A DNA stretch of 64,000 nucleotides from Flavobacterium humi (GTDB taxonomy: Bacteria > Bacteroidota > Bacteroidia > Flavobacteriales > Flavobacteriaceae): the NCBI RefSeq assembly GCF_004745595.1, contig NZ_SRLH01000004.1, positions 186,001-250,000 of the forward strand, given 5' to 3'. Positions 16,921-25,664 of the stretch are shown one piece after another (position 1 is the first letter of the stretch; every line of letters begins with the position of its first letter). The notes below the pieces were generated by a model that searched no databases, had not been told where the DNA came from, and saw only the letters and a list, made by a program, of their open reading frames with translations. Both the position numbers and the translations under genes were made by a program.

Positions 16921-17659
16921 GCGTGCTTAGGTACGGGTAAGTGATTTGGGTGAGATACAAGCCGTGTGCCGGTACCGAAAATCCGGCTTTTTCACGGCTC
17001 CGGCTTTCAATGATTTGGATAAAATCAGGAATTGTAATTTTGTGTAAACCTATGTTGATCAGCGTCCCGACAATAGCCCTAACCATGTTGCGTAAAAAAC
17101 GGTCTGCGGAGATGGTAAAAACAAGTTCGTCTCCTTTGACGGTCCAAAATGCTTTCGTGATCTTGCAATTATAAGTGTTTACATCGGTATTGGATTTGGA
17201 AAAACATTTGAAATCAGTATACTCCAGTAATAGTTTTGCTGCTTCGTTCATCGCTTCCACATCCAATTTCTGGCCAAATTGCCACGCTAATTCCTGGTGG
17301 AACACGTTTTTATAAGTCGAGATATGATAATGGTACGTCCTGGAAACAGCATCAAAACGCGCATGCGCTTCTTCATGGACCGCAATGATATCGTACACTA
17401 CGATATCTTTCGGCAAAAAGGAATTGGCTTTATGGATAAATACGGGGACATCTATGGTTTTTCCGGAATCAAAATGGCCGAACATTTGTTTTGCATGTAC
17501 TCCCGCATCGGTCCTTCCGGCACCCATAATGTCGATTTCTTCCTGCAAAAGCGTCGAAAGGACTTTGTTTAGGGTTTCCTGGACGGAAGAGGCGTTAGGT
17601 TGGTACTGCCAGCCATGGTAATGGGTTCCGTTGTATGCAAATTCGATAAAATACCTCAA
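16907..17659 (-). CDS. truA: tRNA pseudouridine(38-40) synthase
   Basis: 250 residues. The catalytic Asp is D51 in GAGRTDAGVHAKQ, and the fold is bracketed by FAYNGTHYHGWQYQP at the N-terminus and FLRNMVRAIVGTLI near the C-terminus. It modifies U38-U40 in the anticodon arm of many tRNAs. It is the first gene of the truA-ABC-thioesterase operon. Confidence 0.97.
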   Translation of the reverse strand: MRYFIEFAYNGTHYHGWQYQPNASSVQETLNKVLSTLLQEEIDIMGAGRTDAGVHAKQMFGHFDSGKTIDVPVFIHKANSFLPKDIVVYDIIAVHEEAHARFDAVSRTYHYHISTYKNVFHQELAWQFGQKLDVEAMNEAAKLLLEYTDFKCFSKSNTDVNTYNCKITKAFWTVKGDELVFTISADRFLRNMVRAIVGTLINIGLHKITIPDFIQIIESRSREKAGFSVPAHGLYLTQITYPYLSTHESI

Positions 17660-17679
17660 AATTAAATTTGATTTTTTTA

Positions 17680-17687
17680 CAAAGATA
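17680..17687 (-). promoter_or_regulatory. -7 element (TATCTTTG) for truA
   Basis: An exact TAnnTTTG on the - strand, 20 bases before the truA ATG. Confidence 0.55.
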
Positions 17688-17713
17688 AAATAAAACTGCC
17701 GGCTATCCGATAT

Positions 17714-17746
17714 AAAAAAAACAGAGAACCGAAAGTTCCCTGTTTT
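17714..17746 (-). terminator. Rho-independent terminator after the His-rich protein gene
   Basis: A 12-base inverted repeat with one mismatch (17718-17729 with 17735-17746). The A-tract on the + strand gives a T-tail on the - strand. Confidence 0.75.
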
Positions 17747-17764
17747 CCTATTTTAAGTGGTATG

Positions 17765-18271
17765 TTATCCTCTTCTGTGCCCGTGGCCGTGACCGTTTCC
17801 ATGTCCATGGCCTCCTTGGTGCCCGTGTCCATGATCGTGATCGTCATCATGCCTTGGCGATACAGCATAATAAGTGCTTCTTCTGTGTGGCCCGGGATTG
17901 TAGTATTCCTGACGGTAGTTTCTGTAATTCGGACGGAAATATTTCACTTTGTGATGTCTGTGGTAAGCATAAGGCGTATACCCGTGGTAATCAATGGCTA
18001 CTTTATATCCGTGGTTCAAATCATAATCATGGCAATAATTTGGCAAATATGCCGAACGAACCCATCCTCTTGGACCTAAATAAATGAATACTGCAGTGTT
18101 AACGTCATAATAGGCTTCAATTTCCGGAAGGTAAAAATATTCTACATCATCTTCATAATGGCCGCACCATTCAGGACGCGAACCGATATTTACGTTTACG
18201 GAAACTTGTGCGTTTGACTGTACTGCAAAAAACAATATGAATGCTCCGATAATTAATTTTAAATTTTTCAT
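17765..18271 (-). CDS. Secreted protein with His/Gly-rich C-terminal tail
   Basis: 168 residues. A Sec signal peptide (MKNLKLIIGAFILFFAVQSNA-Q) precedes a Tyr-rich domain with EWCGHYEDDVEYFYLPEIEA and LPNYCHDYDLNHGYK. A tail of about 35 residues follows, rich in His, Gly and Asp (DDDHDHGHGHQGG and similar). Such tails commonly bind Zn, Ni or Cu. The central domain resembles Bacteroidota periplasmic proteins of unknown function. No metal-transport gene is adjacent. Confidence 0.75.
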   Translation of the reverse strand: MKNLKLIIGAFILFFAVQSNAQVSVNVNIGSRPEWCGHYEDDVEYFYLPEIEAYYDVNTAVFIYLGPRGWVRSAYLPNYCHDYDLNHGYKVAIDYHGYTPYAYHRHHKVKYFRPNYRNYRQEYYNPGPHRRSTYYAVSPRHDDDHDHGHGHQGGHGHGNGHGHGHRRG

Positions 18272-18365
18272 AATCTTAGGTTTTAGTTAAGGGTATTAAT
18301 CGTAATAACGATTTTATTTGAATTATAGTATCCAATAACTATGCCAAAGTGAATGTAAGAGAAAT

Positions 18366-18953
18366 TTAAAAAGTAAAATGAGAAAGGTAATGATAGACTT
18401 TTTCGGTAGGCAACCCTACGACGTTCGTATACGAACCCTCAATCTTTGAAATGCCTGTGAGGCCTACCCATTCCTGGATCCCGTAACTTCCGGCCTTGTC
18501 AAAAGGCTTGTAATTATCGAGGTAATAGGCAATGGCCTGGTCCGATAAATGATTGAAGGTTACCTTGGTAATTTCATTGATGGTTTCTGTTTTGTTTTTG
18601 GTTTTGAAACACACCGAAGTAATTACTTCATGCGTCTGGTCCGACAGCAGGCGAAGCATCTGGAAAGCATCCTGGTAGTCTTTCGGCTTGCCCAAAGCTT
18701 TTCCGCCCAACCACACCAAAGTATCACTGGTAATCAGCAGTTCGTTGTCGAGCAGTTCTCCGTCAAAGGCACTGGCTTTTAATTCCGCCAGATAATCAGT
18801 AATGGCTACAGATTGTAATGTTTCGGGGAAAACCTCCTCGATTTCTTTTAACCGGATTTCAAAATCAAGATCCAGATCTTTCAGGAACTGCTGCCTTCTG
18901 GGAGAACCCGAAGCCAGGATGATTTTTGCGTTTTCGAACTTTTTATGCAGCAT
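18366..18953 (-). CDS. maf: Maf-type nucleoside triphosphate pyrophosphatase
   Basis: 195 residues with the Maf signature ILASGSPRRQQFL at the N-terminus, TSDTLVWLGGKALGKPKD in the centre and GSYGIQEW near the end. The family hydrolyses non-canonical or modified NTPs (dTTP/UTP subclass) and is linked to division-septum control. It overlaps the UbiA gene by 11 bases and closes the four-gene operon. Confidence 0.93.
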   Translation of the reverse strand: MLHKKFENAKIILASGSPRRQQFLKDLDLDFEIRLKEIEEVFPETLQSVAITDYLAELKASAFDGELLDNELLITSDTLVWLGGKALGKPKDYQDAFQMLRLLSDQTHEVITSVCFKTKNKTETINEITKVTFNHLSDQAIAYYLDNYKPFDKAGSYGIQEWVGLTGISKIEGSYTNVVGLPTEKVYHYLSHFTF

Positions 18954-19866
18954 AATATTTGATGTTTAATCCGATAACCCCAATGGCTATGATCCCAAAA
19001 AAGATCACGAGTTTTAACACCCGGCTCAAATGATGGAATTCCTCTTTGCTTTTCGCCGACCAGATTTTAATCGTAAAATAAAGAAGCGGGCCAATTACAA
19101 ACCCAAGAAGGTAGAACATGGCGTATTGCAATTGGAACAAATAGTTGTAAATATAATATAGGATGCAAAGGACCGGGATAAAACTCAGCCCGAAAACCAG
19201 TTTTGAAGTCCTGGAAACACCAAAAGCGATCGGTAATGTCTGGATCCCGCTGTTATAATCGCCGTTTACATCTTCAATGTCTTTTACAATTTCCCGTATA
19301 AAATTAATGATGAAGGCGATGGTGGCAAAATCGAATAAGATCGAAAAAGCGGCACTCATCCGCACTTGGTTCCCGGGATGTGTGGCCGGGAAAATTTCGA
19401 ACAACCCTACAATAAGGATGCTGAACGAAAGCAAAAGGGCAACAATAATGTTCTTTATGATAATGATCTGCTTGAAATTGGTAGCGTAAATATAAAGCAT
19501 GGCAGCTACAAGGATAAAAGCGGTCACAAACCCCGGCTTGTTGATCGCGTTAGAGAGGTAAAACCCGATTCCGACGCCTGTAACAGTACACAGGAAATAT
19601 AAATTATAAGCCAAAGATTCAGGGATTGCCTTTCCGATGACTACATCTTGGGGTTTGTTTTCCAGATCTGTGCCCTGGTCAATAATGTTGTTGATGATGT
19701 AGCCTCCGGCCGCAATACTCACGGTAGCGAGCACAAGCAGGAGAAACTGCCAGTCTTCCAGGAACAATTCTATATATTGAAGGTTTAAAAAGCCATATAA
19801 AACAATCAGTTGCATCAAAGCGATCATTATCAGGTTTTTGTAGCGGATCAGGTTAAGGTATTTCAT
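18943..19866 (-). CDS. UbiA prenyltransferase (geranylgeranylglycerol-phosphate geranylgeranyltransferase-like)
   Basis: 307 residues, eight to nine membrane helices, and two Asp-rich motifs that bind prenyl diphosphate with Mg2+: NNIIDQGTDLENKP and VKDIEDVNGDYNSG. Bacteroidota members are usually annotated as geranylgeranylglycerol-phosphate transferase because they resemble archaeal ether-lipid enzymes; the physiological acceptor is not established from sequence. It sits between kdsC and maf. No GGGP synthase is visible in this window. Confidence 0.85.
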   Translation of the reverse strand: MKYLNLIRYKNLIMIALMQLIVLYGFLNLQYIELFLEDWQFLLLVLATVSIAAGGYIINNIIDQGTDLENKPQDVVIGKAIPESLAYNLYFLCTVTGVGIGFYLSNAINKPGFVTAFILVAAMLYIYATNFKQIIIIKNIIVALLLSFSILIVGLFEIFPATHPGNQVRMSAAFSILFDFATIAFIINFIREIVKDIEDVNGDYNSGIQTLPIAFGVSRTSKLVFGLSFIPVLCILYYIYNYLFQLQYAMFYLLGFVIGPLLYFTIKIWSAKSKEEFHHLSRVLKLVIFFGIIAIGVIGLNIKYYAA

Positions 19867-19920
19867 CTTTTTAGGGTAATTCGCAAAAGCGGTTTCTTTA
19901 TTTTTTGAAGCTAAAATGGT

Positions 19921-20448
19921 TTAATCGAATTTGCCGTTATAATACAAATGCCATTTTTCCTGTACTTTCATAACTTGCTCTATCACATCGCGGACAGCAC
20001 CTTTTCCTCCGTTTTTATGCGAAATATAATTAGAGATCGCCTTAATTTCAGGGCTGGCGTCCTGCGGGCAAGTAGGCAATCCGACTAATTTCATTACATG
20101 AAAGTCAGGAATGTCGTCACCCATATACAATACCTGCTCCGGCCGGATGTTGTACAATTCGATGTATTCCTTAAATGTATCCACTTTGTTCGGCGTGGCC
20201 AAATGGATATCGGTAATGCCCAGGTTCCTCAAGCGGATGCGGACACCTTCATTGCTTCCGCCGGAAATAATGCACACATGGTAACCGCTCTCAATAGCTG
20301 CTTTCATGGCAAATCCGTCACGGATGTTCATCTCGCGAAGCATTTCTCCTGTTTGGGACACATGGACGGTACCATCCGTTAAAACACCATCCACATCAAA
20401 AATAAAAGTGGTGATGTCATTCATGATTTCTTTATAGCTTTTTGCCAT
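19921..20448 (-). CDS. kdsC: KdsC-like HAD phosphatase (Kdo-8-phosphate phosphatase)
   Basis: 175 residues of HAD subfamily IIIA with no cap domain. The nucleophile motif FDVDGVLTDGTV carries both catalytic Asp residues; IISGG is motif II; YMGDDIPDFHVM is motif IV. The size and pattern match tetrameric KdsC, which releases phosphate from Kdo-8-P in lipopolysaccharide core synthesis. It overlaps the upstream DUF2520 gene by 17 bases. Confidence 0.92.
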   Translation of the reverse strand: MAKSYKEIMNDITTFIFDVDGVLTDGTVHVSQTGEMLREMNIRDGFAMKAAIESGYHVCIISGGSNEGVRIRLRNLGITDIHLATPNKVDTFKEYIELYNIRPEQVLYMGDDIPDFHVMKLVGLPTCPQDASPEIKAISNYISHKNGGKGAVRDVIEQVMKVQEKWHLYYNGKFD

Positions 20449-21193
20449 TATCGATAATTGATTTTGTGATTATTTTATATATTTCTTTCTGGTCTGGATC
20501 CGATAAAAAGGATAAATGCGCATTTATCGTTTGCGAATCGTTCCTGGCGGCAGGTCCGGTCTGCGCTTCTTTTGGTGTAAGCGAACCGATTTTGGCCGCC
20601 GTTTCCAGGATTAAAGGTTGCAGTATTTCGAACGGGATGCCGTTTTCGCTGCAAATGGTGTGGCCGATATGATACAGGTGATTGACAAAATTATTGACAA
20701 AAACGGCTGCTACATGCAAGGCTTTCCTTTGCCCGGAATCAATCCGGAATACGTTGTCCGAAATGGACCGCGCTACGGTTTCCAACAGTTGGTAATCTGC
20801 TTCGTTTTCGGTTTCAAGGCAAATCGGGATGCGTTTGAAGTCTACTTCTTTTCCCTTGGAGAATGTCTGCAGCGGATAGCATACGCCCCTGCGGTTTTTG
20901 GCATCCAAATCAGTAAGGGCAATAGTCCCCGAAGTATGGACAACCAGCCTGTTATGGAAATCCAGGCTTTGGGATACGGTTGCAGCGGCATTATCTGAAA
21001 CAGAGATGATATAAAGGTCCGCTTCTGTTATTTCAGGATAAGAACCGACAATTTTCTCCGGGCTTATAAGTGCTGAAACGGTTTTTGGGTTTCGGGCGAA
21101 GACCTGGATAACGTCAACCGTATCGCTTTTGGCGAATGCCGAAATTAGATGATTGGCCACATTTCCCGAGCCGATTATAACAACTGAAACCAT
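20432..21193 (-). CDS. Rossmann-like / DUF2520 NAD(P)-binding protein
   Basis: 253 residues. The N-terminal dinucleotide-binding fold opens VSVVIIGSGNVANHLISAF, with VHTSGTIAL and GVCYPLQTFSKG following, and the C-terminal all-helical DUF2520 part includes HVAAVFVNNFVNHLY. The overall layout is like pyrroline-5-carboxylate or 6-phosphogluconate-type dehydrogenases, but the substrate is unknown. It is the first gene of the DUF2520-kdsC-ubiA-maf operon. Confidence 0.88.
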   Translation of the reverse strand: MVSVVIIGSGNVANHLISAFAKSDTVDVIQVFARNPKTVSALISPEKIVGSYPEITEADLYIISVSDNAAATVSQSLDFHNRLVVHTSGTIALTDLDAKNRRGVCYPLQTFSKGKEVDFKRIPICLETENEADYQLLETVARSISDNVFRIDSGQRKALHVAAVFVNNFVNHLYHIGHTICSENGIPFEILQPLILETAAKIGSLTPKEAQTGPAARNDSQTINAHLSFLSDPDQKEIYKIITKSIIDNGKKL

Positions 21194-21230
21194 TCGGCTA
21201 AAATAGTAAATTTTCCAGAAGCGGAAATGA

Positions 21231-21275
21231 ATTAAAAATTATGAGTCGAGAGTTATGCATTATGAGTTACGGATT
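21231..21275. repeat. Degenerate ATTATGAGT-type short repeat
   Basis: The intergenic stretch contains three imperfect copies of TTATGAGT/TTATGCAT. Such decaying short repeats are common between flavobacterial genes. No coding or structural role is seen. Confidence 0.35.
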
Positions 21276-21394
21276 GTAAGTAACAGGCAATTGCGGGGTA
21301 ATGCGAATGTTAATGCGAGGCCAGTAAAAATGGGGGAAATGATAATTAATTGGTCAGTTTACAATAAATTAATTTTTTTATTGAAGTAAAATTA

Positions 21395-21402
21395 TATATT
21401 TG
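21395..21402 (+). promoter_or_regulatory. -7 element (TATATTTG) for the 21433 gene
   Basis: An exact TAnnTTTG, 30 bases before the chosen ATG. It overlaps the alternative upstream start at 21400, which argues against that start. Confidence 0.55.
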
Positions 21403-21432
21403 CGACAACCAATTACTATAAAAATAATTAAC

Positions 21433-21873
21433 ATGAAAAAATTATTCACAGCGGCGCTTTTATTGTTGAGCGTATTGTCTTTTGGACAGATTAAAGTATT
21501 AGAAACCACACCTTTAGAGCGATTAGGAAGAGTAGGTATTAATGATGTTTATGTACAAAAAGAAGGGAGTCAGTATACTTTTTTCTATAAAAACGTTGAA
21601 GATCAGGAAGATACTTCAATCAAGAATTTTTCTTTCAAGAATGTAGAAAACGATTACGAAAACTTTTTCAAAATCATCATCAACGGTTTCAACGCTTCTC
21701 CTATGTACGATATCAAATTAGAGTTGCCTAACGATTATGTTTGGTTGCACTATTCTAAAACAGGAGCAAAAGCGGGAGTTCAGTTCATGACAACTAACAA
21801 AGTGACTTCTTCTACAGGGATTTCAGGATTCCTGACAATGGAAGACATTAAAAAATTATTCGAAAGAAGCTAG
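21433..21873 (+). CDS. Small secreted protein of unknown function
   Basis: 146 residues with a clean signal peptide (MKKLFTAALLLLSVLSFG-Q). The mature part is a mix of beta strands (QYTFFYKNVED, then FFKIIINGFNAS) and ends FLTMEDIKKLFERS; no cysteines or catalytic motif are seen. The start at 21433 is preferred over an in-frame start at 21400, because the latter precedes the signal peptide and overlaps the -7 element. Not assigned to a family. Confidence 0.75.
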   Translation: MKKLFTAALLLLSVLSFGQIKVLETTPLERLGRVGINDVYVQKEGSQYTFFYKNVEDQEDTSIKNFSFKNVENDYENFFKIIINGFNASPMYDIKLELPNDYVWLHYSKTGAKAGVQFMTTNKVTSSTGISGFLTMEDIKKLFERS

Positions 21874-21893
21874 TCTTCAGTATTATAAAATAG

Positions 21894-21926
21894 AAAAAGC
21901 GAAACGTCATGTTTCGCTTTTTTTTT
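21894..21926. terminator. Bidirectional terminator
   Basis: AAAAAGCGAAAC and its complement form a 12-bp stem with a 5-base loop, flanked by A- and T-tracts between convergent genes. Confidence 0.85.
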
Positions 21927-21944
21927 GCCAGGAGGTTTCCTGTT

Positions 21945-22379
21945 TTATTTTTGCTGGTAATCGTAATTGACCATCCAGTGGATACCGAATTTGTCTGTAA
22001 ACATCCCGAAGTAAGCGCCCCAAAAAGTTTTATCCAAAGGCATCTTGATTGTTCCTCCGGCAGAAAGAGCGTTGAAAAGCCTCGTAGCCTCTTCTTCGGT
22101 GTCCGTGTTTATGGAAAGCGATATATTGTTCCCCATTACGGTAGCCTGCCCGAAAGATTCCGAACTGTCGCTCCCCATTAAGATCGTTTCTTTGCTTATC
22201 GGCAGGGAAACGTGCATGATTTTTTCTCCTTCTTCCGGTGGGCAGTGCCCTGTTTCGGTTTCAGGCATGTCCTTGTATCTGCCTATATATGGGAATTCTC
22301 CCCCAAAAACAGATTTGTAAAATAGAAACGCTTCTTCGCAGTTTCCGTTAAAAGTAAGGTAAGCATTTACTGTAGCCAT
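21945..22379 (-). CDS. VOC family protein (PhnB/glyoxalase-like)
   Basis: 144 residues. PhnB-type features: TFNGNCEEAFLFYKSVFGGE at the N-terminus, MHVSLPIS and a C-terminal WGAYFGMFTDKFGIHWMV. The paired beta-alpha-beta-beta-beta units of the vicinal oxygen chelate fold are visible. Members of this branch often lack a known reaction. A TAAATTTG element lies 18 bases before the start. Confidence 0.88.
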   Translation of the reverse strand: MATVNAYLTFNGNCEEAFLFYKSVFGGEFPYIGRYKDMPETETGHCPPEEGEKIMHVSLPISKETILMGSDSSESFGQATVMGNNISLSINTDTEEEATRLFNALSAGGTIKMPLDKTFWGAYFGMFTDKFGIHWMVNYDYQQK

Positions 22380-22396
22380 AATTTAGTTTGTTTTCT

Positions 22397-22404
22397 CAAA
22401 TTTA
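22397..22404 (-). promoter_or_regulatory. -7 element (TAAATTTG) for the VOC gene
   Basis: An exact TAnnTTTG on the - strand, 18 bases before the ATG. Confidence 0.5.
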
Positions 22405-22484
22405 GTAAATTTTCCGTTTGCTATCGATTTCCTTAATTAATTCTTAAAACCGGGCCTGAATTTATAAAGTAAACAATTTTAAAT

Positions 22485-22492
22485 TACTTTTG
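22485..22492 (+). promoter_or_regulatory. -7 element (TACTTTTG) for the cytochrome c biogenesis gene
   Basis: An exact TAnnTTTG, 30 bases before the ATG. No -33 TTG at standard spacing. Confidence 0.55.
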
Positions 22493-22521
22493 TACGACCA
22501 AAAAAACGAAATTCCCACACC

Positions 22522-25500
22522 ATGGATAAAAAAATATTCTCATTCCTGTTTTCGACACGTTTAATGGCTTTTCTGTTTATTGCTTTTGCAGCTGCGATGG
22601 CTGCGGGGACTTTTATTGAAGACGCCTACAATACAGACACAGCACGTATAATTGTATACAATTCCTGGTGGTTTGAAGCGATTATGGTATTTTTTATGAT
22701 TAATTTCCTAGGGAATATCAAGCGTTATCAGCTTTACAAAAAAGAAAAATGGGCCACTTTGACACTTCACCTGGCCTTCATTTTAATCCTATTGGGTGCG
22801 TTTGTAACCCGTTATATCAGTTATGAGGGAATGATGCCTATCCGTGAAGGAGCTTCCGAGAACCAGGTTTTTTCGGATAAAACCTTCCTGACTGTTTTGG
22901 TCGATGGCCAGTACAAGGGAGAATTAAAACGCAAAACCATTGAAAAACCCTTATTGCTTTCCCCGGCGGTAAACAATGATTTTACGATTTCCGATAATTT
23001 TGACGAAATACCGTTTGAAGTGGCTTACCAGGATTTTATCATGGGCGCTACCGAAACCATCAAAAAGGATGACAAAGGCATTTTGTACCTTAAACTGGTA
23101 GAAGCCGGAGGAGGGACAAGGCATGAACATTACCTGAAAGAAGGCGAAATACAAAGCATTCACAATGTTCTTTTTACCCTGAATAAATTTACCGCAGGTG
23201 CCATCAATATTACGGTAAAGAACGATGTTTACACCATACAGACGCCATTTGACGGGAATTTCATGCGAATGGCAGACAAGCTTCAGGGAAAAGTAAATAA
23301 AGACAAATCGGAACCGCTGATGATGCGTTCGCTGTATAATTTGGGAGGGACGCAGTTCGTTTTCCCGGAATTGGCCATGAAAGGAAGCAAATCATTTGTA
23401 TCCAATAACGATTATAAAGACAAAAAAACCGATGACGCGCTAATTGTGAAGATTTCCAGCCAAGGAAAAGAGAAAACCATTACGCTGATCGGTTCGAAAG
23501 GGAAAATGGGAGAGCCTTACCTTTTCAAGCAAGGTGACTTGGAATATACCGTTTTTTACGGAAGTAAAGTATACGAACTACCGTTCAGAATTAAGCTTAA
23601 TAAATTTATCGCTTCCAAATATCCCGGTACGGAAAAAAGCTATTCTGCCTTTGAAAGCCAGGTAACCGTTGAAGATACCAAACCTTTCGATGCCAGGATA
23701 TTCATGAATAATGTATTGGATTACCAAGGCTATAGATTTTTTCAATCTGGGTTTGACGATGATGAAAAAGGGACAAAACTTTCTGTAAACCACGACTTTT
23801 ACGGGACCTGGATTACCTATATCGGGTATTTCCTATTGTATTTTGGAATGTTGGCGATTTTGTTTACCAAGCATTCCCGTTTTGCCGATTTAAAGAAAAA
23901 ACTAGATAAGGTGAGACTGAAAAAATCAAAAATGATCAGTATTTTAGTGTTATTGTTCTCTGTGGCAGGGTTTTCACAAAACCATACACAAGACCATGCA
24001 AGGAACAAACCAACTGAAAAACAGGTAGATTCACTATTGACAAAATACCTGGTAAGTGAAGAGCACGCTGCAAAATTCGGGCGTTTGGTTATCCAGGACG
24101 AAGGTGGCCGTATGAAGCCTATCAATACTTTTGCTTCCGAATTGCTACGGAAGGTAAGCAAAAGCGATACTTACAAAGAGATGAATCCGGACCAGGCTTT
24201 CATATCGATGACGCAATTCCCGCAGGTTTGGTATGAAGTACCTTTGATTTACTTAAAATCCGGCAATGACAGTATCAGGAAGCTGATCGGGATTGCATCC
24301 GATGTAAAGAGGGCGTCTCTAATCGACTTTTTCGATGAAAGAGGAAATTATAAATTATCCAAACAATTGGACGAAGCATACAAGGAAGCGGTGCCAAACC
24401 AATTCCAAAAGGATTTTATTGAAGCAGACAAAAGAGTGAACTTATTGTATTCTGCCCTGAGTGGGCAAATATTGAAAGTTTTCCCAAAACCGTATGATAA
24501 AAACAACAAATGGGTTTCCTACCTGGAAGTGAACCATCCTACGAATACCGCTTTGGATACCATCAAAAATATCCTCCCTTTTTACTTGAATTCCCTGGAT
24601 AAGGCTGCCGTTACCAAAGATTACAAACTGGCTAACAGCTTGCTTATCGGCTTGGAAAAATACCAAAGAAAGTACGGTTCCAAGGTAATGCCATCACAGG
24701 AAAAAATTGATTCCGAGATTTTATACAACAAATACGATGTTTTCAAAAAACTCTTTTCATGGTATATGTATGCCGGGGTTTTGATGTTCGTATTTGTAAT
24801 TATCAATATTTTCAGTAAGAGGAAATGGGTGGCATACACGGTAAAAGCATTTCATGTCATCATTGGGTTGCTGTTTATTCTGCACACTCTTGGACTGATT
24901 GCCAGAGGGTATATTTCCGGGCACGCTCCTTGGAGTAATGCTTACGAATCAATGATTTATGTAGGTTGGTCGATTATGCTTTTCGGATTGGTTTTCGGAA
25001 GGAAGTCCCAACTGACTGTAGCCTCGACAGCTTTTGTGGCCTCCATGATTTTGATGATCGCCCACTGGAACTGGCTGGATCCGGCTATTGCCAACTTGCA
25101 GCCTGTACTGGATTCTTATTGGTTGATGATCCACGTTGCCGTTATTGTTGCCAGTTACGGTCCTTTTGCTTTGGCAGCCATTTTAGGATTGGTGGCCATG
25201 TTCCTGATGCTTTTTACCACAAAAACCAATAAAACGGTCATGGACCTGAACATCAAGGAAATTACTTACATTAACGAAATGGCGTTAACCGTAGGCTTGG
25301 TCATGCTGACTATAGGAAATTTCCTCGGAGGTCAATGGGCCAACGAAAGCTGGGGTAGGTATTGGGGCTGGGACCCTAAAGAAACCTGGGCATTCATCAG
25401 TATTATGGTCTATGCTTTTGTCATCCATATGCGATTTGTACCGGCTTTAAGAGGGAAGTTTACTTACAACTTTATGAGCGTATTGGCATTTGCTTCGATT

Positions 25501-25659
25501 TTGATGACCTATTTTGGAGTCAATTTCCACCTGAGCGGGCTACATTCTTACGCTACGGGAGAAAGGCAAAATGTTAAAATATACATTATAGTGCTAATTA
25601 TTTTTGTTATATTTTCAATAATTGTTTACATTCGGCGCAGACAAATCGATAAAACTTGA
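22522..25659 (+). CDS. Cytochrome c biogenesis protein, ResB-CcsA fusion
   Basis: 1045 residues joining the two halves of System II haem export/ligation. Residues ~1-460 are ResB-like: N-terminal helices, a large periplasmic domain, and a helix near 425-445. Residues ~740-1045 are CcsA: multiple helices with the haem-handling WWD-type motif WGRYWGWDPKETW at about 945-957, flanked by His residues in WNWLDP and HLSGLHS. A periplasmic region of ~250 residues joins the two. It attaches haem to apocytochromes c outside the inner membrane. The stop is followed directly by the glutathione peroxidase gene. Confidence 0.93.
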   Translation: MDKKIFSFLFSTRLMAFLFIAFAAAMAAGTFIEDAYNTDTARIIVYNSWWFEAIMVFFMINFLGNIKRYQLYKKEKWATLTLHLAFILILLGAFVTRYISYEGMMPIREGASENQVFSDKTFLTVLVDGQYKGELKRKTIEKPLLLSPAVNNDFTISDNFDEIPFEVAYQDFIMGATETIKKDDKGILYLKLVEAGGGTRHEHYLKEGEIQSIHNVLFTLNKFTAGAINITVKNDVYTIQTPFDGNFMRMADKLQGKVNKDKSEPLMMRSLYNLGGTQFVFPELAMKGSKSFVSNNDYKDKKTDDALIVKISSQGKEKTITLIGSKGKMGEPYLFKQGDLEYTVFYGSKVYELPFRIKLNKFIASKYPGTEKSYSAFESQVTVEDTKPFDARIFMNNVLDYQGYRFFQSGFDDDEKGTKLSVNHDFYGTWITYIGYFLLYFGMLAILFTKHSRFADLKKKLDKVRLKKSKMISILVLLFSVAGFSQNHTQDHARNKPTEKQVDSLLTKYLVSEEHAAKFGRLVIQDEGGRMKPINTFASELLRKVSKSDTYKEMNPDQAFISMTQFPQVWYEVPLIYLKSGNDSIRKLIGIASDVKRASLIDFFDERGNYKLSKQLDEAYKEAVPNQFQKDFIEADKRVNLLYSALSGQILKVFPKPYDKNNKWVSYLEVNHPTNTALDTIKNILPFYLNSLDKAAVTKDYKLANSLLIGLEKYQRKYGSKVMPSQEKIDSEILYNKYDVFKKLFSWYMYAGVLMFVFVIINIFSKRKWVAYTVKAFHVIIGLLFILHTLGLIARGYISGHAPWSNAYESMIYVGWSIMLFGLVFGRKSQLTVASTAFVASMILMIAHWNWLDPAIANLQPVLDSYWLMIHVAVIVASYGPFALAAILGLVAMFLMLFTTKTNKTVMDLNIKEITYINEMALTVGLVMLTIGNFLGGQWANESWGRYWGWDPKETWAFISIMVYAFVIHMRFVPALRGKFTYNFMSVLAFASILMTYFGVNFHLSGLHSYATGERQNVKIYIIVLIIFVIFSIIVYIRRRQIDKT

Positions 25660-25664
25660 TGATT

